Assembly: GCF_034048115.1 (NCBI RefSeq)
Contig: NZ_CP139145.1
Coordinates: 434,001-498,000 of the forward strand
Origin: Pseudarthrobacter sp. IC2-21
GTDB lineage: Bacteria; Actinomycetota; Actinomycetes; Actinomycetales; Micrococcaceae
Direction of reading: 5' to 3'
DNA: 64,000 nucleotides
The notes under the pieces were generated by a model. That model saw nothing but the letters and a program-made list of their open reading frames with translations. It made no database searches and had not been told where the DNA came from. A program made the position numbers and the translations under genes. Position 1 is the stretch's first letter. Every line of letters starts with the position of its first letter. Of the stretch, positions 59,254 through 64,000 are shown one piece after another.

Positions 59254-59970
59254 TTAGGCGGACGCGAGCACGGTGCGGGGCCGGACGGTGCGCTGTTCGA
59301 TGTCCTTGACCCGGCCGCTTGCCTGGACCAGGTGCTGGACGTACACGCCGGGGGTGACGATGTGGTTGGGATCCAGGGCCCCCGGAGGCAGGATGACTTC
59401 GGCCTCGGCGACGGTGACCGCCCCGGCGGTGGCAACCACGGGGTTGAAGTTCCGGGCCGTGTAGCGGTAGATCAGGTTTCCGTCCGTGTCCGCGGTGTGC
59501 GCGTGGACGAGGGCGACGTCGGCCCTGATGGCGCGCTCCTGGACGAAAGTTTCGCCGTCGAACTCCGCCAGCGGCTTGCCTTCGGCAACCAGGGTTCCCA
59601 CCCCGGTCTTGGTGTAAAACGCGGGGATGCCGGCGCCCCCGGCGCGGAGGCGCTCGGCCAGGGTCCCCTGCGGGGTGAACTCCACGTCGAGTTTTCCGGC
59701 GAGGTACTGCTCGGCGAAGAGTTTGTTCTCGCCCACATAGGAGGCGATGACCTTCCGGACCTGGCCCGCCTCGATGAGGATGCCCAGGCCCTTGCCGTCC
59801 ACGCCCATGTTGTTGGACACCACGGTCAGTTCCCGGACCCCGGAATCGCGGACGGCTTCGATCAGGTCCGCCGGGATGCCGCTCAGGCCGAAACCCCCCA
59901 CGGCCAGTGTCATGCCGTCCTGGAGCAGTTCCTGCAGGACAGCGCCGGCGTTGGATTTAAGTTTGGACAT
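59254..59970 (-). CDS. scoA: 3-oxoacid CoA-transferase subunit A
   Basis: 238 residues. Alpha-subunit motifs: [33 protein letters not shown], and [28 protein letters not shown]. Partner of scoB. Pairing with an SCPx thiolase and an IclR regulator could mean ketone-body or 3-oxoadipate use (PcaIJ alternatives); the 3-hydroxybutyrate genes at 2.8 kb would generate acetoacetate, but the link is only contextual. Confidence 0.9.
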   Translation of the reverse strand: MSKLKSNAGAVLQELLQDGMTLAVGGFGLSGIPADLIEAVRDSGVRELTVVSNNMGVDGKGLGILIEAGQVRKVIASYVGENKLFAEQYLAGKLDVEFTPQGTLAERLRAGGAGIPAFYTKTGVGTLVAEGKPLAEFDGETFVQERAIRADVALVHAHTADTDGNLIYRYTARNFNPVVATAGAVTVAEAEVILPPGALDPNHIVTPGVYVQHLVQASGRVKDIEQRTVRPRTVLASA

Positions 59971-60011
59971 TCCGTCTCCTCGTCGTTGAGTTGGTCAGCG
60001 CCTGCCCGGTA

Positions 60012-60143
60012 TCCACTTTGTGGACATAGGGCCTGATGTAGGAGCCTAGGGATGACGCCAGGGAAGGTCAATGAGGTGAAAGCCTGCGTAAAGCGGATAT
60101 TTCACGTCGTGGACGTTAGGCTGGGCGGTGTCCACATTGTGGA
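60012..60143. promoter_or_regulatory. Two IclR-type operators between scoA and the IclR gene
   Basis: TCCACTTTGTGGA (60012-60024) and TCCACATTGTGGA (60131-60143) are palindromes with 5-bp arms TCCAC/GTGGA and a 3-bp centre, 119 bp apart in the divergent spacer. One lies 42 bp before the scoA start, the other 27 bp before the IclR start. The pair strongly suggests control of both genes by the encoded IclR protein. Confidence 0.7.
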
Positions 60144-60169
60144 GCAATTCTTTTCAGCGGGAGGCTTGA

Positions 60170-60958
60170 ATGACCAGTCCGGTCCAGGGAACGCAGGTGG
60201 TGGGGCGGGTGGCGGCACTGCTGCGCCTGGTGGGCCGGAAGCCGGGTGGCAGCTCCCTCGCCGGCCTGGTCCGGGAATCGGGCCTGACCCGGCCCACCGT
60301 CCACCGGCTCCTCACGTCCCTGGCCGCCGAAGGGCTCCTGGACCACGACGCCGGCAGCGGCAATTGGATCCTGGGCCCGGAAATGTTCCTGCTGGGATCG
60401 GTCGCAGCGGCCCGGTTCCCGTTTGAGGACATCGCCCGCCCCAGCCTGCGCCGGCTGGCCGAGGAGACGGGCGAAAGTGCCTTTTACTCCATCCGCCGGG
60501 GCCAGGAGGCGGTGTGCGTCCTGCGTGAGGAGGGCAGCTTCCCGGTGCGCTCCTTCGTCCTGCATGAAGGGGTCCGGTTTCCGCTGGGCGTGGCCTCAGC
60601 CGGGACCGCCATGATGGCGTTCCTGCCGGACGGGGAACAGGCGGCCATCCTGTCGGACTGGGACCAGCACGCGGGCGCCTTCGCCACGGGCCACCGCCGG
60701 GATGTGGTCACCGGAAACCTCGAGCAGACCCGGTTGCACGGCTATGCCGTGAATCCCGGCCTGATCCTTGAGGGCAGCTGGGGGATGGGGGCCGCCGTGT
60801 TCGACCAGCAGGGCCGTCCCGTCGGCGCGCTGTCGCTGACCGGGATCGAGCCCCGGTTCCGGCCGGCGCGGCAGGAGTTCCTGGGCAAACTCCTGATGGA
60901 GGAAGCCCACCGGATGACCGCCAGGCTTCCGACCGGCAGGCCTGCACCGGCCGTCTAA
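60170..60958 (+). CDS. IclR-family regulator of the sco/thiolase operon
   Basis: 262 residues. Winged HTH at about residues 8-65 (RVAALLRLVGRKPGGSSLAGLVRESGLTRPTVHRLLTSLAAEGLL), then the IclR effector domain (AARFPFEDIARPSLRRLAEETGESAFYSIRRGQEAVCVLREEG, GMGAAVFDQQGRPVGALSLTG). GGGAGG 6 bases before ATG. Divergent from scoA with two palindromes in between. PcaR/PcaU-type IclR proteins use such control on aromatic-acid genes; the effector here is unknown. Confidence 0.92.
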   Translation: MTSPVQGTQVVGRVAALLRLVGRKPGGSSLAGLVRESGLTRPTVHRLLTSLAAEGLLDHDAGSGNWILGPEMFLLGSVAAARFPFEDIARPSLRRLAEETGESAFYSIRRGQEAVCVLREEGSFPVRSFVLHEGVRFPLGVASAGTAMMAFLPDGEQAAILSDWDQHAGAFATGHRRDVVTGNLEQTRLHGYAVNPGLILEGSWGMGAAVFDQQGRPVGALSLTGIEPRFRPARQEFLGKLLMEEAHRMTARLPTGRPAPAV

Positions 60959-60993
60959 GGCCCGGCGCGCCCACCAGGAGGCCCCCTAGAAAT

Positions 60994-61014
60994 TAGTAGG
61001 AAGTCCGAGTAGAT
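60994..61014 (+). promoter_or_regulatory. Candidate shared catabolic operator before mmsA
   Basis: TAGTAGGAAGTCCGAGTAGAT resembles the site at 55541: alignment keeps TA-TAGGA--TCC-AG and the GGA-N2-TCC core. It lies 38 bp before mmsA. Arms GTAGGA/TCCGAG are weaker (4 of 6). The likeness to the acyl-CoA dehydrogenase site is the main evidence. Confidence 0.4.
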
Positions 61015-61051
61015 TCGGGTTCAAAGATGACCGCATGCAAAGGAGCATTCG

Positions 61052-62551
61052 ATGGTGCACGAGCTTTCACACTACGTCGGCGGCCAGCGGGTCGACGGCA
61101 CTTCCGGGCGTTTCAGCGATGTCTACGACCCCTGCACGGGCCAGGTCCAGGCAAGGCTCCCGCTGGCAAACAAGGAGGAAGTGGCCAACGCGGTAGCCAA
61201 TGCTGAGAAGGGCCAGCTTGAGTGGGCGGCCATGAATCCGCAGCGCCGCGGCCGGATCCTGCTCAAGTTTGTTGACCTGGTCAACGAGAACATGGACGAG
61301 CTGGCCACCCTGCTCTCCTCCGAGCACGGCAAGACCTTCCCGGATGCCAAGGGCGATATCCAGCGCGGCATCGAGGTAGTGGAGTTTTCCGCCAATGCCC
61401 CGCACCTGCTCAAGGGCGAGTTCTCGGACAACGCCGGCACGGGCATCGATGTCCACTCCCTGCGGCAGCCCCTGGGTGTGGTCGCCGGGATCACCCCCTT
61501 CAACTTCCCGGCCATGATCCCGCTGTGGAAGTCCGGCCCCGCGCTCGCCGCCGGCAACGCCTTTATTCTCAAACCGTCGGAGCGCGACCCCTCGGTGCCG
61601 TTGCGGCTCGCCGAACTGTACAGCGAAGCCGGCGTCCCGGACGGTGTGTTCAACGTGGTCAACGGGGACAAGGAAGCGGTGGACGCGCTCCTGGCGGACC
61701 CGCGCGTGAAGGCCATCGGCTTTGTGGGCTCCACCCCGATCGCCCAGTACATTTACGCCACGGCGGCGGCCCACGGCAAGCGCGCCCAGTGCTTCGGCGG
61801 CGCGAAGAACCACATGGTGATCATGCCCGACGCCGATCTTGAGATGGCTGCCGATGCGCTGATCGGTGCCGGGTATGGTTCCGCCGGTGAACGCTGCATG
61901 GCTATCTCCGTCGCGGTCCCGGTAGGCAAGGAAACAGCCGATGCACTGGTGGCCAAGCTGACCGAGCGGGTCAAGGCCCTGAAGGTGGGCCCCAGCCTGG
62001 ACAAGGACTCGGACTTCGGCCCCGTCGTGGCCCAGTCCGCCAAGGACAGGATCGAAGGCTACATCCAGTCCGGCGTGGACGAGGGCGCAACGCTGGTGGC
62101 TGACGGCCGCGGCCTCACCGTGGACGGCTACGAGGACGGGTTCTGGGTGGGACCCACGCTCTTCGACAACGTCACCAAGGACATGAAGATCTACAAGGAA
62201 GAGATCTTCGGCCCGGTCCTCAGCGTCCTGCGCGCAGCCGACTACGACGAGGCGCTCAGGCTCTGCTCCGAGCATGAGTTCGGAAACGGCGTCGCGATTT
62301 TCACCCGGGACGGGGACGCCGCCCGCGACTTCGCCAGCCGCGTGGAGGTGGGCATGGTGGGCATCAACGTCCCCATCCCGGTCCCCATCGCGTACTACAC
62401 CTTTGGCGGCTGGAAGGCCTCCGGCTTCGGGGACCTCAACCAGCACGGCGCCGACGCGTTCCGTTTCTACACCAAGACCAAGACGGTCACCACCCGTTGG
62501 CCTTCGGGCATCCGCCAGGGCGCCAGCTTCGTGATGCCGGCCGGCAGCTGA
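61052..62551 (+). CDS. mmsA: CoA-acylating methylmalonate-semialdehyde dehydrogenase
   Basis: 499 residues, family-typical. ALDH fold; catalytic Cys in YGSAGERCMAIS, NAD-binding GFVGSTPIAQYIYATAAAHGKRAQCFGGAKNHMVIMPDADL. CoA-dependent members lack the general-base Glu, consistent with GGAKNH here. It converts methylmalonate semialdehyde to propionyl-CoA in valine degradation. AAAGGAG 6 bases before ATG. hibch starts on its last base (TGATG). Confidence 0.93.
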   Translation: MVHELSHYVGGQRVDGTSGRFSDVYDPCTGQVQARLPLANKEEVANAVANAEKGQLEWAAMNPQRRGRILLKFVDLVNENMDELATLLSSEHGKTFPDAKGDIQRGIEVVEFSANAPHLLKGEFSDNAGTGIDVHSLRQPLGVVAGITPFNFPAMIPLWKSGPALAAGNAFILKPSERDPSVPLRLAELYSEAGVPDGVFNVVNGDKEAVDALLADPRVKAIGFVGSTPIAQYIYATAAAHGKRAQCFGGAKNHMVIMPDADLEMAADALIGAGYGSAGERCMAISVAVPVGKETADALVAKLTERVKALKVGPSLDKDSDFGPVVAQSAKDRIEGYIQSGVDEGATLVADGRGLTVDGYEDGFWVGPTLFDNVTKDMKIYKEEIFGPVLSVLRAADYDEALRLCSEHEFGNGVAIFTRDGDAARDFASRVEVGMVGINVPIPVPIAYYTFGGWKASGFGDLNQHGADAFRFYTKTKTVTTRWPSGIRQGASFVMPAGS

Positions 62552-63630
62552 TGGGCGGTTTTCCCGAAGCGAAGCCGCAAACAGCCGACGTCCTGTTTGA
62601 ACGCCGCGGCCACCTGGGCATCGTCACCCTCAACCGGCCCAAAGCCGTCAACGCCCTCACCCTCGGCATGGTCACGGCAATCCTGGAGCAGCTCACCGCC
62701 TGGGCGGACGACGACGCCGTGGCCACCGTCCTGGTCCAGGGCGCCGGCGACCGCGGCCTGTGTGCGGGCGGGGACATTGTGGCCATCTACCGCGACATGG
62801 TGGAGGGAACCGGCCAGGCCCCGGAGTTCTGGACCATTGAATACCGGCTCAACGCGCTCATTTCCCGCTATCCCAAGCCGTACGTTGCCTTCATGGACGG
62901 CCTGGTGCTCGGCGGCGGCGTGGGGATCTCGGCGCACGGCTCGGTCCGCATTGTCACCGAGCGCACCCGCACCGGGATGCCCGAAACCACTATCGGTTTT
63001 GTCCCTGACGTCGGCGGCACGCTCCTGCTGGCCCGCTCGCCGGGGGAGTCCGGCACGCATGCCGCGCTCACCGGCGCCCACCAGAGCGGGGCGGACGCTT
63101 TGTTCCTCGGGCTGGCTGACCACTTTGTGCCCTCCGGCAGCCTCCCTGCGCTCGCGGAAGCGCTGGAAAGCGCGACGCCGGATGCCGCCGTCGGGCGCTT
63201 TGTCCAGGAATCGCCGGCCTCGGCGCTGGCGGAGCAGCGGGAGTGGATTGATGCCGCCTATGCCGCCGATGACGCCGAGGAGATTGTGCGCCGGCTGCGC
63301 GCCGCCGCCGGCGGTGCGGCGGCCGAAGCTGCCGCCAGCATCGAAGCGAAGTCGCCCACTGCCGTGAAGCTCACCCTCGCATCGCTCCGGCGCGTGCGCG
63401 GGCTCTCGCTCCCGGAAGCTCTGGCGCAGGAATACCGGGTGGGGCTCCGCTGCCTTGAGGGGCCGGACTTCCGTGAAGGCATCCGGGCGCAGGTGGTGGA
63501 CAAAGACCGCAATCCGCACTGGAAGCCGGCGTCCCTCGCCGAGGTGACCGCGGCCGACGTCGAGCGCTATTTCGCGCCCCTGGGTGAGCGTGAGCTCAAA
63601 CTTCAGTTAAAGGAGTCCGACCATGTCTGA
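62551..63630 (+). CDS. 3-hydroxyisobutyryl-CoA hydrolase
   Basis: 359 residues from ATG 62551, sharing a base with the mmsA stop. Crotonase fold with the HIBCH pattern: VTLNRPKAVNALTLGMV, GLCAGGDIVAIYRD, DGLVLGGGVGISAHGSVRIVTERT, MPETTIGFVPDVGGT (catalytic Glu), and the distal GPDFREGIRAQVVDKDRNPHWKPASL, which marks hydrolases instead of hydratases. It releases 3-hydroxyisobutyrate in valine degradation. Overlaps mmsB by 8 bp. Confidence 0.92.
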   Translation: MGGFPEAKPQTADVLFERRGHLGIVTLNRPKAVNALTLGMVTAILEQLTAWADDDAVATVLVQGAGDRGLCAGGDIVAIYRDMVEGTGQAPEFWTIEYRLNALISRYPKPYVAFMDGLVLGGGVGISAHGSVRIVTERTRTGMPETTIGFVPDVGGTLLLARSPGESGTHAALTGAHQSGADALFLGLADHFVPSGSLPALAEALESATPDAAVGRFVQESPASALAEQREWIDAAYAADDAEEIVRRLRAAAGGAAAEAAASIEAKSPTAVKLTLASLRRVRGLSLPEALAQEYRVGLRCLEGPDFREGIRAQVVDKDRNPHWKPASLAEVTAADVERYFAPLGERELKLQLKESDHV

Positions 63631-64000
63631 CAGCGCAGCATCCGGCACCATCGCCTTCCTGGGCCTCGGCCACATGGGCGGTCCCATGGCGGCCAACCTG
63701 ATCAAGGCCGGCCACAGCGTGCTGGGCTATGATCCCGTGCCGGCCGCCGTTGAAGCGGCCAAGGCACACGGCATCCCCATGGCTGCCTCCGCGGCGGAGG
63801 CCGTGGCCGGTGCCGCCGTGGTGCTCACCATGCTGCCCAGCGGACAGCACGTCCTGGACGCCTACCGCGGGGGCAACGGGGCACCCGGCCTGCTCTCAGT
63901 GGCCGGGCCGGACACCATGTTCCTGGACTGCTCCACCATCAACGTGGACGAGGCCCGCGAGGCTGCAGCGATTGCCGTGGAGGCCGGGCACCGCTCCGTG
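63623..64000 (+). CDS. mmsB: 3-hydroxyisobutyrate dehydrogenase, N-terminal part (3' end outside window)
   Basis: About 126 residues are inside. IAFLGLGHMGGPMAANLIKAGHSVLGYDPVPAAVEAA is the NAD-binding start of the beta-hydroxyacid dehydrogenase family, followed by VVLTMLPSGQHVLDAYRG and FLDCSTINVDEAREAA (substrate-binding Ser). AAAGGAG 6-8 bases before ATG, inside the upstream gene's end. It oxidises 3-hydroxyisobutyrate to methylmalonate semialdehyde, the substrate of mmsA, so mmsA-hibch-mmsB is a complete valine-end operon. Confidence 0.92.
   Translation, partial: MSDSAASGTIAFLGLGHMGGPMAANLIKAGHSVLGYDPVPAAVEAAKAHGIPMAASAAEAVAGAAVVLTMLPSGQHVLDAYRGGNGAPGLLSVAGPDTMFLDCSTINVDEAREAAAIAVEAGHRSV

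Overview
The window is high-GC, gene-dense DNA of an actinobacterium. Gene content, extensive ATGA/GTGA start-stop overlaps, GTG and TTG starts, and lineage traits (a UvrA paralogue of the drug-resistance type, an Asp23/AmaP cluster, a secreted NlpC/P60 hydrolase, paired IclR-controlled catabolic operons) point to a soil Micrococcaceae such as Arthrobacter, Pseudarthrobacter or Paenarthrobacter. The genus is inferred from remembered protein similarity, not from a search. No prophage, transposase, integrase, plasmid gene or CRISPR array was recognised. The window looks like chromosomal core and catabolic DNA with dispersed intergenic palindromes.

Layout. 1-5.5 kb: end of a spermidine-synthase-like gene; a LysR regulator divergent from an MHS-family transporter and a 3-hydroxybutyrate dehydrogenase; an HxlR regulator divergent from a QorB-like quinone reductase. 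5.5-9.5 kb: a nested palindromic repeat that supplies the stop codon of an amino-acid permease; a membrane protein/XRE regulator/oxidoreductase operon; an atypical small gene. 9.5-14.6 kb: DinB-like protein, an IclR regulator and the histidine-degradation genes hutU-hutH. 15-21.5 kb: small proteins, a tctCBA tricarboxylate transporter with a coupled universal stress protein, and the divergent CitAB-type two-component system. 21.5-28 kb: hutG, purine permease, UvrA-like ATPase, CopC-like protein, FAD protein. 28.4-35.5 kb: tandem-USP protein with a rifampin-phosphotransferase-like enzyme, then a LolA-like protein with an ABC exporter. 35.6-42.2 kb: NlpC/P60 hydrolase, zinc exporter, metalloprotease, methyltransferase, EamA transporter, DsbA-like thioredoxin, PHP phosphoesterase. 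42.2-45.2 kb: tRNA-Glu, tRNA-Asp and tRNA-Phe, then a five-gene Asp23/AmaP operon. 45.2-51.8 kb: alpha-glucosidase, an alpha-glucoside ABC importer and its LacI regulator. 51.8-64 kb: exonuclease III, acyl-CoA synthetase/dehydrogenase pair, cold-shock protein, thiolase with scoAB and a divergent IclR regulator, and the valine-degradation operon mmsA-hibch-mmsB, cut by the window end.

How it works together. Much of the window is small-molecule catabolism under local regulators, and several operators can be read directly. The palindrome GTCYGGWATCCCRGAC lies before the IclR gene, before hutU and, about 11 kb away, before hutG, which suggests one histidine regulon in two pieces. A second IclR-type palindrome (TCCAC-N3-GTGGA) occurs twice in the sco intergenic region. 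A perfect LacI-type operator lies between alpha-glucosidase and its transporter. A related GGA-N2-TCC palindrome precedes both the acyl-CoA dehydrogenase and mmsA. A 9-bp-periodic repeat upstream of the NlpC/P60 gene resembles an MtrA site. Three unrelated long intergenic palindromes look like REP-type elements.
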